A stretch of 64,000 nucleotides of DNA from Natronococcus sp. A-GB7 (GCF_029688865.1 NZ_JARUKV010000010.1:100278-164277); one strand, 5' to 3'; shown: positions 26,536-35,843, counted from the first letter of the stretch. The notes: generated from the letters alone by a model not told the origin. A program made the numbers and translations.

Positions 26536-26557
26536 GCAAAAATCTACGCTAAAAAAC
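26536..26557 (-). terminator. T-rich terminator of the HMG-CoA synthase gene
   Basis: Directly after the stop codon at 26560 the minus strand reads GCGGTTTTTTAGCGTAGATTTTTGC: two T-runs of six and five. Archaeal termination depends on such T-tracts, often without a strong hairpin. Confidence 0.55.
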
Positions 26558-26559
26558 CG

Positions 26560-27897
26560 CTACTCGACGTAGCGGTACTTGCGCTCGCCCATCCGGCCCC
26601 AGCCGTCGAAGACGAACTCCTCCTCGGGCGTCGTGAACTCCTCGACGTCGACGTCCATCTCGTGGTTGTGGGCGTCGTGGACCTCCTCGTAGTCCTCCCA
26701 GCTCATGTCGTAGCGGGCCGCGAGCTGTTCGTCGACGTTTAATGCCGCGATCTCCTCGTCCCAGCTCTCGCAGACGGTCTCGGCGTGGATCTCGGCCTGG
26801 GCGCCGCTGCCGTAGGAGCCGACCAGCAGCGTCTCGCCGGTTAGATCGCGGCCGTCCTCGAGGGCGTGTTTCATCGCGCTGATTCGGGCGATGTGGACCG
26901 AACCGGTGTACCAGTTGCCGACCTCGCGAGAGATCGTCAGCGTCGGGTCGATGGTCCGAGCGTACCACTCCTGATACTGGTCGGTTCCCTTGAGTGCGTC
27001 CGTATACTCCCGGACGGCCTCGTGGTAGTCGTCCTCGGTGTCGAACGCCTCGCGCCGGGGCTGGCGGCCGATCTCCTCGGCGAGCTCCTCCTCGATGGCC
27101 GTATCCCGCGTGATGTGCCGATAGCCCAGCAGGCCCGCCTTGCGGACCATCCCCGGGAACGGCGTGTGGAACGGGATGAATGCGATGTCGTCGGGGTGGA
27201 CGTCGCCCGCGACGCTCTCGAAGTCCTGTAGCGCCTCGCGCATCCGGGCGAGGTAGACCTGTACCGATCGCTTCCCGTCGACGGAGGGGAACTGCTGGTT
27301 CGGTTTGAGGAAGTCCGTCTCGTCGGCCGAGCCGTACCCCTGCTCGGGCGAGAGCTCGACGAGGTCCGGGTCCTCGGCGATGTACATCGCGACGGCTCCC
27401 GCACCCTGGGTCGCCTCGCCGGCGTCGCCGCGGGCGTAGAGCGCGGTGTCGGTCGCGATCACGATCGCGCCCCGGCCACGGTTGCGACCCGCGCGGATCC
27501 AGTTGTAGGCGTCGTCCAAGCTCTGGGTACCGGCGATGCAGGCGAACTTCCGCTCGCCCTTGTTGGCGTGGTGGAAGTCGCCCTCGTAGACCTGCTCGAG
27601 ACAGCCCGCGACGTACGTCGAGACGGGCTTCGAGTTGTCGAAGGCGCTCTCGGTCGCGACGTCGATCCGACCGACGTCGTCGGGCTCGAGGCCCTTCCGT
27701 TCCATCAGTCGGTGGGCGGCGTTGGCCCCCATGGTAACGATATCCTCGTAGCTGTCGGGGAACGAGCTGGCGTTGAGTCCCAGCCCCTTCGTGTACTTCT
27801 CCGGATCCTCACCCTTCTGGGGGGCGAAGGTGCCGGGAAGGTCGAGCTTGAGGTTCCCGGTCCAGATCTCGACGGCGTCGATACCGACTGTGGTCAT
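26560..27897 (-). CDS. hmgB: Hydroxymethylglutaryl-CoA synthase
   Basis: 445 residues of the thiolase-like fold. The catalytic cysteine is in RKFACIAGTQSLDDAYNW (about residue 118), with His and Glu motifs in IPFHTPFPGMVRKA and the N-terminal glutamate region (DVATESAFDNSKP). It condenses acetyl-CoA with acetoacetyl-CoA to HMG-CoA, the entry to the mevalonate pathway that feeds the isoprenoid ether lipids of archaea. The length is near that of bacterial MvaS plus an acidic C-terminal part. The start at 27897 is backed by a TATA box 25 nt upstream. It is monocistronic. Confidence 0.94.
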   Translation of the reverse strand: MTTVGIDAVEIWTGNLKLDLPGTFAPQKGEDPEKYTKGLGLNASSFPDSYEDIVTMGANAAHRLMERKGLEPDDVGRIDVATESAFDNSKPVSTYVAGCLEQVYEGDFHHANKGERKFACIAGTQSLDDAYNWIRAGRNRGRGAIVIATDTALYARGDAGEATQGAGAVAMYIAEDPDLVELSPEQGYGSADETDFLKPNQQFPSVDGKRSVQVYLARMREALQDFESVAGDVHPDDIAFIPFHTPFPGMVRKAGLLGYRHITRDTAIEEELAEEIGRQPRREAFDTEDDYHEAVREYTDALKGTDQYQEWYARTIDPTLTISREVGNWYTGSVHIARISAMKHALEDGRDLTGETLLVGSYGSGAQAEIHAETVCESWDEEIAALNVDEQLAARYDMSWEDYEEVHDAHNHEMDVDVEEFTTPEEEFVFDGWGRMGERKYRYVE

Positions 27898-27918
27898 AGT
27901 ACGGGAATACTGTCCGAT

Positions 27919-27928
27919 CTATATGATA
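27919..27928 (-). promoter_or_regulatory. TATA-like box of the HMG-CoA synthase gene
   Basis: CTATATGATA lies about 26 nt upstream of the start codon, surrounded by other A/T bases. The gap to the start is right for a leaderless mRNA. Confidence 0.65.
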
Positions 27929-28084
27929 TTGTCGTTCGTCGTTTCGACGGTCGTCGAACACCGCGTCGACGGTGCGAGTCGCTCCGGGAGCGACGACGGG
28001 CGAACCGGTCGGTTCGAGCGACGGGCGTCGCAGGAGAATCGCTCGTCGGCTGTCGAACCGATCGGAGAGAAAGCGCTGCGAGAG

Positions 28085-28666
28085 TCAGTCCTCGTCTTCC
28101 TCGACGACCTCGGGATCGCTCATCGCGCTCTGGAGGCTGTCCAACCCGTTGATCCACTCGGTGACCAGCCCGTACTCGAACTCCTCGGCGACGCCCATAT
28201 CGAGCTCCTCGTCGTCGATGACGAGCGTGCCGGCCTGGGCGGCGTACCCCAGCGCCGCGTCGAGGTTCTCCTCGGCCTCGGCGTCGGCGGCCGCGCCGAG
28301 ATAGTCGGTGACGGTCCCCTCCTCGGCTGGACCGTTGGCGATGTACTCCTCGGCGGCAAAGAAGACACAGACCAGACTCGTCTGAACGCCGTCGACGAGG
28401 ATCAGCTTCTCCTCGTCCTCGATGTCGACCTCACTGAGGACGACCTCGCGAACGTCCTCGATCTCGGCCAGCGCTTCCTCCTGCTCGAGCTCGCCGTCGT
28501 CGTAGTCGGCGACGATCTTCGCGATCGCGATCGCGGTGTCGTCCTGTAGATTCAAGAGGAGCCGCGCCGAGTCCTCGTCCTCCGGATCGATCTCCTCGTC
28601 CTTGATGCGATCGATCCAGTTCTGCCAGCGTTCCGCCGAGTAGTACTCGGTGGGGGGATTGCTCAT
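28085..28666 (-). CDS. DUF2150 family protein
   Basis: 193 residues, extremely acidic, mostly helical, without cysteine clusters. The start (TEYYSAERWQNWIDRI) and the segment LLLNLQDDTAIAIAKIVADYDDGELEQEEAL are, as I recall, typical of the archaeal DUF2150 family. No function is known to me. It is a separate unit between HMG-CoA synthase and the TatD-type hydrolase, all on the minus strand. Confidence 0.82.
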   Translation of the reverse strand: MSNPPTEYYSAERWQNWIDRIKDEEIDPEDEDSARLLLNLQDDTAIAIAKIVADYDDGELEQEEALAEIEDVREVVLSEVDIEDEEKLILVDGVQTSLVCVFFAAEEYIANGPAEEGTVTDYLGAAADAEAEENLDAALGYAAQAGTLVIDDEELDMGVAEEFEYGLVTEWINGLDSLQSAMSDPEVVEEDED

Positions 28667-28741
28667 ACAGACACCTACACCGGCCGCTTGAAATGCCTTT
28701 CTCTACCTGTATTCCGCGACGACAATCCCGAGACGGCCGTT

Positions 28742-29593
28742 TTAGGCCCGCTCGAGCGTCGATTCGGTGTCGATACCGTACACCCGCTTCGGGGTTTCGA
28801 CGTGGGCGTTTCTGATGGCGTCGTCGTACCCGTTCTCGAGTAGCCACGCCACCCGCCGGGGGACCGTTTTCGGACCGAGCACGGCACCCGGGCGGTCCGG
28901 ATCGTCGATGTAGTCGGTCTCCATCAGGAACGGCTCGCCGCGCTCGGCCGCGCGCTCGAGTTCGTCCTTCTCCCCGATGACGCTCGGAATCGGTCCCTCG
29001 AGACGGCCGCCCGCGTAGTGTTTGACCACCTTGTGGGCGGGGAGTCCGGCCGCTTCAGCCCACTCGGTGACCTCGGTGAGATCCTCGCCGCCCTCGGCGT
29101 GGAGCTGGACGGCACAGTCCAGGTCCGCTCCGCGCTCGAACGCGCGACGCATGACGGCGTTCGAGGCCGCCCAGACGTCGTCCGTGACCTCGTAGTGCGG
29201 TCGCCCCGACTTCAGCGCCAGCGCGTCGCCGCTCTCGACGTACTCAGCGGCGACGTCGATCCCGCCCTGCATGATCTCTCGAGCTTCCTCGGGGGCGTAC
29301 CCCCGTTCGTCCACGAGCCGCGAGATCAGTCCCGGGTGGACGCCGAGGACGGGCCAGGCCCGACCCGGCAGTTCGGCCGAGGCGTCGGCGACGATCTCGA
29401 GGGTGCGCTCGAAGACGGGTCTGAAGTCCTCGCCCTCGTCAGCCTCGACGCCGAGGTGCCAGGAGGGTTTGTTCACCACGAGCATGTGGGTGCCGTCGAC
29501 GCGAACGAAGTCGCGGACGGCGTCGATGCCACGATGGTTGTCCGGGTCGAGGTGGAGGTGGTTGTCGAGAACCGGCGTCTCGTCGTCGATCAT
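28742..29593 (-). CDS. TatD-type metal-dependent hydrolase
   Basis: 283 residues with the amidohydrolase TIM-barrel motifs: LDNHLHLDP near the start (HxH), GVHPGLI, ALKSGRPHYE, LDCAVQLHAE, KVVKHYAGG and LMETDYIDDP. These supply the metal ligands. TatD relatives are nucleases or hydrolases; this archaeal subgroup is uncharacterised, and substrate is open. The start at 29593 (MIDDETPVLDNHLH) is family-like; an in-frame ATG at 29653 would add 20 residues without support. It is probably cotranscribed with the NYN-domain gene, 68 bp upstream. Confidence 0.85.
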   Translation of the reverse strand: MIDDETPVLDNHLHLDPDNHRGIDAVRDFVRVDGTHMLVVNKPSWHLGVEADEGEDFRPVFERTLEIVADASAELPGRAWPVLGVHPGLISRLVDERGYAPEEAREIMQGGIDVAAEYVESGDALALKSGRPHYEVTDDVWAASNAVMRRAFERGADLDCAVQLHAEGGEDLTEVTEWAEAAGLPAHKVVKHYAGGRLEGPIPSVIGEKDELERAAERGEPFLMETDYIDDPDRPGAVLGPKTVPRRVAWLLENGYDDAIRNAHVETPKRVYGIDTESTLERA

Positions 29594-29661
29594 ACACGGC
29601 CGTGGGGCGTCCGCGGCCGAAAAGACACCGACTCGCTCGCGTCCGGCTCGCACCGACGGCG

Positions 29662-30117
29662 TTACTCGCCGAGCGTCACCGCGTCGTCGGCCGCGTTCCG
29701 CAGCGCGTCCGAACGGCCGTAACTGCCCGGGGCGATGGCGATCGTCTCGACGCCGACTCGACCCGCGTGCTCGAGGACGGGTTTGAAGTCGGTGTCCCGG
29801 GAGGCGATCGCGAGTCGGTCGATCGCCTCCTCGCCGGTCAGCGCGGTCGCGTCGACGGCGAGTTTGACGTCGACGTCGCCGCTGGTGACGATCACCTCGA
29901 AGCCGCGGGCCTCCGCGGCCTGGATGAGGCCGGGCGTGGCGTGCTCGTCGAGGTAGAGTCGGAGGACGCCCACCCGACCGAGCTCCTCGGCGGCGGTTCG
30001 CAGGTCGTCCAGATCGACGTCGAACTCCTCGCGGAAGACGTTCGGCCCGTCCACGAAGAGGCCGACCGTCGGTCCATCAGTTCCGGTCCCGAACCGGGCC
30101 CGGAGGCGGTCGAACAT
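29662..30117 (-). CDS. NYN-domain protein (PIN-like putative RNase)
   Basis: 151 residues in one NYN domain. The acidic PIN-like pocket is formed by GLFVDGPNVFRE near the start, GDVDVKLAVDATAL in the middle and ASRDTDFKPVLEHA later. Such proteins (LabA/DUF88/TIGR00288-like) are putative RNases in RNA processing or decay. The start ATG 30117 is preferred to upstream in-frame codons in A/T-poor DNA with bad composition. It is close to the TatD-type gene, so joint nucleic-acid metabolism is possible. Confidence 0.85.
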   Translation of the reverse strand: MFDRLRARFGTGTDGPTVGLFVDGPNVFREEFDVDLDDLRTAAEELGRVGVLRLYLDEHATPGLIQAAEARGFEVIVTSGDVDVKLAVDATALTGEEAIDRLAIASRDTDFKPVLEHAGRVGVETIAIAPGSYGRSDALRNAADDAVTLGE

Positions 30118-30523
30118 GCCGTTGAATTCCGCTCCGTAAAAAAAGGTGTGACGAAACGCCGCGGAAGACCATCGGGGCGGCGCTCCTCGAGGACCGATTC
30201 GTTTCTCCTCGGAGCGAACGCGCTGACGGCAATATCCGCTCGAGATTGCCGTCTGCCTTGTGAACCTCGTTCCGCCACGAGCGGTTCTCGTGGACCCGAT
30301 GAGCGACCCACTGCCGACAGTTGTCGGCAAGTATTGCTAACATAAAACAAACTTTGTGTTAGTTTATATTTGATGTATGAGGAACTCGGAAACCAAACGT
30401 TGCTCACAGATCCATCTTAGAAGCATTCTTCCACGTACACTCAATCATATTGGTCTATACTCTATAAATTGTAACTTGTTTCATAAGAATTTAATATACT
30501 CTTGTGCTCCGACTGCATGTGTC
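30118..30523. other. Intergenic region with an A/T-rich half
   Basis: About 400 bp between divergent genes. The part from 30330 to 30520 is strikingly A/T-rich against its GC-rich surroundings (TTAGTTTATATTTGATG, AATTGTAACTTG), and holds at least two TATA-like sites. No gene is visible. This is the promoter region of the halolysin. Confidence 0.7.
30489..30499 (+). promoter_or_regulatory. TATA-like box of the halolysin gene
   Basis: ATTTAATATAC is centred about 30 nt before ATG 30524, which gives a leaderless start. A second box, TTTATATTTG near 30363, would give a leader of about 130 nt instead, so two promoters are possible. Confidence 0.6.
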
Positions 30524-32143
30524 ATGACAGGTGATGACATTCACAACACTGGTCGACGAAGCGTACTCCAAGCAGCGGGCACACTGGGTGCACTCTTCGG
30601 TCTGAGCGGGGTCGCGACGGCGAGACCTGGCCGGGAGCCGGGACCGAAGAAAGAGGAGATCCTCGTCGGCGTCGACGACTCCGTCTCGGACGCGGAGGGG
30701 ACAGTTGAACCGAAGATCCCGAACAACGCCGCGATCGTCCACGCGAACGAGACGCTCGGCTACGTCGTGGTGGAGTTCCCCGAAAATGCAAACGAGCGGG
30801 CGAAGGAGAACTTCAAGGAGAACGTGCTGGGCGACCGTGATATCGCGTACGCCGAGGAGAACGCGACCGTCGAGGCGTTCGCCACGCCGGACGATCCCCA
30901 GTACGGCCAGCAGTACGCGCCCCAGCAGATCAACTGCGAAGGTGCCTGGGAGACGACCTTCGGGGATTCGGACGTGACGATCTCGATCGTCGATCAGGGG
31001 ATCCAGTACGACCATCCCAACCTCGAGGGGAACATGGACGGCAGCGTCTCGGACTACGGCGAGAACTTCGCCGGTAGCGGCAGCGACCCCTACCCCGTCA
31101 GCGAGGGAGAGGACCACGGCACCCACGTCGGCGGAATCGCCGCCGGCGGCACCGACAACGGAACCGGCCACGCCGGGATCTCGGACTGTTCGATGCTGTC
31201 GGCCCGCGCGTTAGACGACAGCGGCGGCGGCTCGCTGTCGGACATCGCCGACGCCATCCAGTGGTCGGCCGACCAGGGTGCCGAGATCATCAACATGTCC
31301 CTCGGTGGCGGCGGCTACTCGAGCACGATGGACAACGCCTGCGAGTACGCCCGAGAGCAGGGATCGCTGCTGGTCGCGGCTGCCGGCAACGATTTCGGGG
31401 GGAGCGTCTCCTATCCGGCGGCCTACGACAGCGTCGTAGCCGTCTCCTCGCTCGACGAGACCGAGTCGCTGTCGGACTTCTCGAACGTCGGACCGGAGAT
31501 CGAACTCGCCGCACCCGGCACGGACGTGCTCTCGACGGTCAACTGGGACGACTACGACGAGTTCTCGGGGACGTCGATGGCGTCGCCGGTCGCCGCGGGC
31601 GTCGCGGGACTCGCACTCTCGGCTCATCCGGGGCTCTCGAACGAGGCGCTCCGTGACCACCTGCGGACGACGGCCGTCGACATCGGACTCCCGGAGGACG
31701 AGCAGGGAGACGGTCGGGTCGACGCCGATCTCGCCGTCAACACCGACCCCGACGAGGAGCCGGACGACGGCGATGACGACGATGACGACGATGACGACGA
31801 CGGGGGAGACGATCCCGGCGACGGCGAGGAGACGACCTCCATTACCGACACGCTCTCGAGTTCCTGGGACAGCGACTGCTGGACCTACGGCTGGCAGTTC
31901 GAGGACACTCGACGGGTCGCCATCGACCTCGAGGGACCGAGCGACGCCACGTTCGACCTCTACGCCAACGAGCGCAGTAGCTGTCCGACGACCTCCGACT
32001 ACGACCACATCTCCTACACCTGGGGCAGCGACGAGGAGATCGTGATCGAGGATCCCGACACGGCGGCGGACCTGCACGTGCTCGTCGACGCCTACAGCGG
32101 CAGCGGCGAGTACACGCTGACGATCACCGAGTACGAGGGCTAA
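30524..32143 (+). CDS. Halolysin-type secreted subtilisin protease
   Basis: 539 residues. A Tat signal ([21 protein letters not shown]) leads into an inhibitor-like propeptide (about 35-120), then the S8 catalytic domain with D157 ([12 protein letters not shown]), H198 (EDHGTHVGG), N289 (AAAGNDFGG) and S351 (FSGTSMASP). After an acidic Asp-rich linker (about 415-440) a C-terminal beta domain of PPC type with cysteines follows, as in halolysins. The protease is exported folded and cleaves itself free. I start it at ATG 30524, because that lies directly behind the TATA box and opens with the signal. Confidence 0.93.
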   Translation: MTGDDIHNTGRRSVLQAAGTLGALFGLSGVATARPGREPGPKKEEILVGVDDSVSDAEGTVEPKIPNNAAIVHANETLGYVVVEFPENANERAKENFKENVLGDRDIAYAEENATVEAFATPDDPQYGQQYAPQQINCEGAWETTFGDSDVTISIVDQGIQYDHPNLEGNMDGSVSDYGENFAGSGSDPYPVSEGEDHGTHVGGIAAGGTDNGTGHAGISDCSMLSARALDDSGGGSLSDIADAIQWSADQGAEIINMSLGGGGYSSTMDNACEYAREQGSLLVAAAGNDFGGSVSYPAAYDSVVAVSSLDETESLSDFSNVGPEIELAAPGTDVLSTVNWDDYDEFSGTSMASPVAAGVAGLALSAHPGLSNEALRDHLRTTAVDIGLPEDEQGDGRVDADLAVNTDPDEEPDDGDDDDDDDDDDGGDDPGDGEETTSITDTLSSSWDSDCWTYGWQFEDTRRVAIDLEGPSDATFDLYANERSSCPTTSDYDHISYTWGSDEEIVIEDPDTAADLHVLVDAYSGSGEYTLTITEYEG

Positions 32144-32160
32144 GCCGCGCTCGTTCGCGG

Positions 32161-32168
32161 TCCTTTTT
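32161..32168 (+). terminator. T-tract after the halolysin gene
   Basis: TCCTTTTT follows the stop codon by about 20 nt, after a GC-rich stretch. It is a plausible archaeal terminator. Confidence 0.4.
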
Positions 32169-32251
32169 CCACCGTCGGCGACCGGGTTCTGCGTGCGAGA
32201 CGACCACGACCGACGAAAAGACATTACTACCCCCGGAGTGTCAAGCCGACT

Positions 32252-33349
32252 ATGCCGCTTCAGACGCCGCCGTTGCGTGGGATCCACGCCGATCGTGGAG
32301 CGAAGTTTACGGAGTTCGGTGGCTGGGACATGCCCGTGGAGTTCGACTCGATCCAGACGGAACACCGGGCGGTCCGGGAAGACGTCGGGATCTTCGACGT
32401 CTCTCATATGGGTCAGATCCACGTCACCGGGCCGGACGCCACGACGCTGATGCAGCGGCTCACCACTAACGACGTAACCCGCCTCGAGGTCGGCGACGCC
32501 CAGTACGCCGCGATCACCGACGAGGAGGGCCTGATCATCGACGACACGGTCGTCTACCGGCTGCCAGACGAGGACGGCCAGCCGACGTACCTCTTCGTGC
32601 CCAACGCCGGTACCGACGAGGCGACCCACGAGCGCTGGATCGGCTACCGCAACGACCTCGAGCTCGAGGCGACCGTCGACAACCAGACCGACGAGTACGC
32701 GATGTTCGCCCTGCAGGGACCCGACGCGGCCGACCTGCTCGAGGACGTCGCCGACGGCTCGCCGACCGACCTGGGTCGGTTCGAGGCCGCGTACGCGACC
32801 GTCGCCGGCGTCGAGTGCTGGACCGCCCGAACCGGCTACACCGGCGAGGACGGGTTCGAGCTCGTCGTCCCGTGGACCGAGGCCGAGACGGTCTGGTCCC
32901 GGCTCGAGTGTCAGCCCTGCGGGCTCGGCGCCCGCGACACGCTCCGTATCGAAGCGGGGCTGTTGCTCGCCGGCCAGGAGTTCGACCTCGAGTCGAATCC
33001 GCGAACGCCCTACGAGGCGGGGATCGGCTTCGCGGTCGACCTCGACACCGAGTTCGTCGGCCGGGACGCGCTGGTCGAGGCGAACGAGGACGGCGTCGAG
33101 GAACAGCTGGTCGGCTTCCAGCTGATCGATCGCGGCGTTCCACGTCACGGCTACGATATCACGAACGCCGAGGGCCGGGTCATCGGCAAGGTCACGAGCG
33201 GCACGATGAGTCCGACCCTCGAGCAGCCGATCGGACTCGGCTACGTCCCGGTCGAGTACGCGGATCCGGGAACGACGCTCCAGGTCGTCGTTCGCGGCCG
33301 ATCCAAGAAGGCAAGAGTTGAAACCACGCCGTTCATCGACACAGCATAA
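32252..33349 (+). CDS. gcvT: Glycine cleavage system T protein (aminomethyltransferase)
   Basis: 365 residues. The sequence has the folate-binding signature of Gcv[53 protein letters not shown], and the C-terminal barrel with [22 protein letters not shown]. It moves the methylene group from the aminomethyl-lipoyl arm of GcvH to tetrahydrofolate and releases ammonia. GcvH starts 2 bp after its stop, so both are cotranscribed. The P subunits come from a distant operon (17143-19961), so the system is split into two loci here. A weak A/T box (CATTACTAC) lies about 28 nt upstream. Confidence 0.96.
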   Translation: MPLQTPPLRGIHADRGAKFTEFGGWDMPVEFDSIQTEHRAVREDVGIFDVSHMGQIHVTGPDATTLMQRLTTNDVTRLEVGDAQYAAITDEEGLIIDDTVVYRLPDEDGQPTYLFVPNAGTDEATHERWIGYRNDLELEATVDNQTDEYAMFALQGPDAADLLEDVADGSPTDLGRFEAAYATVAGVECWTARTGYTGEDGFELVVPWTEAETVWSRLECQPCGLGARDTLRIEAGLLLAGQEFDLESNPRTPYEAGIGFAVDLDTEFVGRDALVEANEDGVEEQLVGFQLIDRGVPRHGYDITNAEGRVIGKVTSGTMSPTLEQPIGLGYVPVEYADPGTTLQVVVRGRSKKARVETTPFIDTA

Positions 33350-33351
33350 CT

Positions 33352-33735
33352 ATGAGCTTCGACGTTCCAGACGACCGACGGTACCGCGAATCGCACGAAT
33401 GGGCACTCCCGACCGACGACGGGATCCGCATCGGCATCACCGACTTCGCACAGGACGAACTCGGCGACGTCGTCTTCGTCGAACTCCCCGACGAGGGCGA
33501 GTCGATCGCCCAGGACGAGGAGTTCGGCGTCATCGAGTCGATCAAGGCCGTTTCCGACCTGTACGCACCGGTCGGTGGCGAGGTCCTCACGGTCAACGAG
33601 GAACTGTTCGACTCTCCGGAACTCGTCAACGAGGACGCGCTCGGCGAGGGCTGGATGCTCGAGATCGAGGGCGCCGACGAGACCGAACTCGAGGCGCTGC
33701 TGTCGGCCGACGAGTACGAGGACCAGATCGCCTGA
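33352..33735 (+). CDS. gcvH: Glycine cleavage system H protein
   Basis: 127 residues with the lipoyl-carrier fold. The lipoylated lysine is K65 in [21 protein letters not shown], in the expected beta hairpin. The N-terminal YRESHEWAL is typical. It shuttles the aminomethyl group between the P and T proteins. It is second in the gcvTH operon; the stop directly abuts the end of a convergent small membrane protein gene. Confidence 0.96.
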   Translation: MSFDVPDDRRYRESHEWALPTDDGIRIGITDFAQDELGDVVFVELPDEGESIAQDEEFGVIESIKAVSDLYAPVGGEVLTVNEELFDSPELVNEDALGEGWMLEIEGADETELEALLSADEYEDQIA

Positions 33736-33924
33736 TCAGGGCTCCTGCGGCGTCTCCCGATTGAAAAGCACCATCGCCGCTCCGGAGACCACGACGGTCA
33801 GTACCGCCCAGACGAGCCACAGTTCCGGCTCGTCGACGACGTAGACGACGACGAGCGTCGCGAGAAAGACGGCCGTCAGCGCCGTCGTCCACAGATCCTT
33901 TCGGCGGGCCGGTGTCTCCGACAT
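33736..33924 (-). CDS. Small membrane protein, function unknown
   Basis: 62 residues with two hydrophobic helices (TTALTAVFLATLVVVYVV and LWLVWAVLTVVVSGAAMVLF) and short charged ends. No family is recognised; a two-helix hairpin of this kind is common in haloarchaea. It lies 3 bp after the regulator gene at 33928 on the same strand, so it is the second gene of a two-gene unit. Confidence 0.65.
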   Translation of the reverse strand: MSETPARRKDLWTTALTAVFLATLVVVYVVDEPELWLVWAVLTVVVSGAAMVLFNRETPQEP

Positions 33925-33927
33925 TCC

Positions 33928-34638
33928 TTACTCGAGCGTGACGAGGTGGTCGAGCAGCTCCTCGAGCGGTTCGGTCGTCACGGCCAGCGAGTAGCCGTCG
34001 ATCCGGGCGAGGTCGGCGGCGTGCTCCCACAGATCGTCCTCCTCGATGCCGTGGAGGACGACGGCGTTGGGCGTCGGGTTGACGACCCGGAGCGCGACGG
34101 CGACGGCCTCGCCCCGCGTGACGCCGGTAAAGACCAGTACGCGGTTCGTGCTCTGGCCGTACAGCCGGAAGAACTCCTCGCTCGAGAGGCGGGTGATCGC
34201 CCCGATGCTGTCGATGACGGTGTGGCCGCTGACCTGATCCGTGCTGCCGGCGGCGACCTCGGTCGCGCCGATCTCGTCGTACAGCTGGACGAGCGGTTTC
34301 GAGGTCGCGTACTCCCGAAGGTCGTAGACGACGTCGCTCTCGAAGCCCGCCGAGAGCACGCGGCCGTACTGGCGGATGCGATCGCCGCCGCGGCGTTCGT
34401 CGATCGCGAGCAGCCCCTCGACGAGCCGGCCGACGACGCCGATCCCGGGGCTCTCTCGGCGCCCGCTCTCGTAGTCCGAGATAACCGAGGAAGACACCTC
34501 GAGTTGGTTGGCCAGGTCGGTCTGGGAGACGCCGAAGTCGGTTCGCCACTTGCGCAACGTCGCGCCGGGGTCGTCGCTCAGCGTGATCTCTCCGGCGATC
34601 TTCTCGGCGAGCTCTCGCTTGGGTCCACGGCCGCCCAT
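33928..34638 (-). CDS. HTH transcription regulator (COG1709 type)
   Basis: 236 residues. Residues 25-85 form a Cro/C1-type HTH (TLRKWRTDFGVSQTDLANQL, EVSSSVISDYESGRRESPG). The rest is an alpha/beta domain (SKPLVQLYDEIGATEVAAG, VLVFTGVTRGEAVAVALRVV) as in the archaeal COG1709 predicted regulators, which are otherwise little studied. The ligand is unknown. It precedes the small membrane protein gene on the same strand. Confidence 0.85.
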   Translation of the reverse strand: MGGRGPKRELAEKIAGEITLSDDPGATLRKWRTDFGVSQTDLANQLEVSSSVISDYESGRRESPGIGVVGRLVEGLLAIDERRGGDRIRQYGRVLSAGFESDVVYDLREYATSKPLVQLYDEIGATEVAAGSTDQVSGHTVIDSIGAITRLSSEEFFRLYGQSTNRVLVFTGVTRGEAVAVALRVVNPTPNAVVLHGIEEDDLWEHAADLARIDGYSLAVTTEPLEELLDHLVTLE

Positions 34639-34718
34639 ACGCGACGGTCGTCCGGTCGACCCAAGTAGCTACCGGAGTCGGCGTCCCCCGAAACCGGCAG
34701 CGGTCGGCGGGCGCGCGG

Positions 34719-35474
34719 TCAGTCGGTCGACTCCGGCGTCGCGGGATCGACCGTCTCGATCCGCGCGTCGATCCAGCTCGCAGCGGCCTCGAGGGTCTTC
34801 GGGTCGGATCCGGAGAGGCGGATCCGACCGGGTCGGTCCTCCCCGCGGGGGTAGCTGCCGACGGCGACGTCGAACTCGTCGGTCACCCCCTCGAGGACGG
34901 CCGTCAGCGACCCCTCCGGGGCCGGTGTGTAGACGGTTCGGGAACGGGCCGCTCCCGCGAACTCCCCGGCGACCTCACGGAACATCGCCCGCATCTCCTC
35001 GGGGATGCCCGCGAAGACGGAGACGTTCCCGACCGTACAGCCCGGCGCCCACGCCTCCTCGACGACGATCGGTACCGCCCCCTCCGGAAGCGAGGCTGCG
35101 GCCTCGAGGTCGATCTCGAGGTCGTACTCCGCGACGAGATCCGGATTCTCTTCGCGGAACCGCCGGGCCTTCTCGGTCAGGCGCTCGTAGATCTCCTCGC
35201 GGACGACCATCTCGCGACCGAGCCCCGCCGCGACGGCCTCGAGGGTGACGTCGTCGGGCGTCCCGCCGAGCCCGCCGGTGACGAGCACGGCGTCGAAGCG
35301 CTCGCTCCAGTCGGCGACGGTGTCGGCGATGAGCTCGCGGTCGTCGGGGATCGTCAGGATGCGCTCGACGGTCGCCCCTCGCTGGGTCAGCTGTTCGGCC
35401 AGCCAGGCGGCGTTCGTGTTCGTTGTCGTCCCCGCCAGCAGCTCGTCGCCGACGGTGACGATCGCGACGTTCAT
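34719..35474 (-). CDS. CinA-type molybdopterin-binding-fold protein
   Basis: 251 residues. It shows the COG1058/CinA N-terminal domain: VGDELLAGTTTNTNAAWLAEQL, then VLVTGGLGGTPDDVTLEAVA, and SVFAGIPEEMRAMF. In bacteria CinA proteins have ADP-ribose pyrophosphatase or NMN deamidase activity; the stand-alone archaeal form lacks the C-terminal deamidase domain, so I leave the reaction open. The start at 35474 is the typical NVAIVTVGDE. It is a single gene, with a pseudogene fragment beyond its 5' side. Confidence 0.86.
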   Translation of the reverse strand: MNVAIVTVGDELLAGTTTNTNAAWLAEQLTQRGATVERILTIPDDRELIADTVADWSERFDAVLVTGGLGGTPDDVTLEAVAAGLGREMVVREEIYERLTEKARRFREENPDLVAEYDLEIDLEAAASLPEGAVPIVVEEAWAPGCTVGNVSVFAGIPEEMRAMFREVAGEFAGAARSRTVYTPAPEGSLTAVLEGVTDEFDVAVGSYPRGEDRPGRIRLSGSDPKTLEAAASWIDARIETVDPATPESTD

Positions 35475-35574
35475 GGATCGGGTTGGGGCTCGAGTCAGTT
35501 AGCGACTGCGCTCGCTGCTTCCGGCCCTCGACGACGGTCAGTCCCGTTTCGGTGAAAAAGAACGGTCAGGACGA

Positions 35575-35843
35575 TTATACCGTTCTGACAGTCTCGAGCG
35601 CGTTGATCCGACCCGCACCGGTTTCCGGATCGCCGCGGCCGTCGCCCGTCGCGCCGCGCTCGATGACGTTCTCGACCTGGTTCGCGTTGGCGTCCGCTGG
35701 CTCGCGTTGGCGTCCGGCTCGAGTTCGCGCACGAGGCCGACGAGTCCGGCGACCTACGGGGCGGACATCGATGTGCCGGATGCCGAACCGTACATTTCGT
35801 CGTCGTCGTACTTCTTCTCGAAAGACGGGCGAAAGCTAGCTCG
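35575..35843 (-). pseudogene. C-terminal remnant of a subtilisin-like protease
   Basis: On the minus strand the frame reads FEKKYDDDEMYGS, then the catalytic-serine motif SGTSMSAP, an in-frame TAG at 35754-35756 (TAC expected, Tyr), then VAGLVGLVRELEPDANAS. A 20-bp tandem duplication (35677-35696 and 35697-35716, one mismatch) then shifts the frame; with one copy removed it goes on ANQVENVIERGATGDGRG and ends ETGAGRINALETVRTV-stop. So a real S8 protease C-terminus was broken by a point mutation and a slippage duplication. Asp and His parts are missing. It is not a copy of the halolysin at 30524, whose sequence there differs. Confidence 0.85.
35677..35716. repeat. 20-bp tandem duplication inside the subtilase remnant
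   Basis: CTGGTTCGCGTTGGCGTCCG is followed at once by CTGGCTCGCGTTGGCGTCCG. The two units differ at one base. As 20 is not a multiple of three, the duplication shifts the reading frame. Confidence 0.9.
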
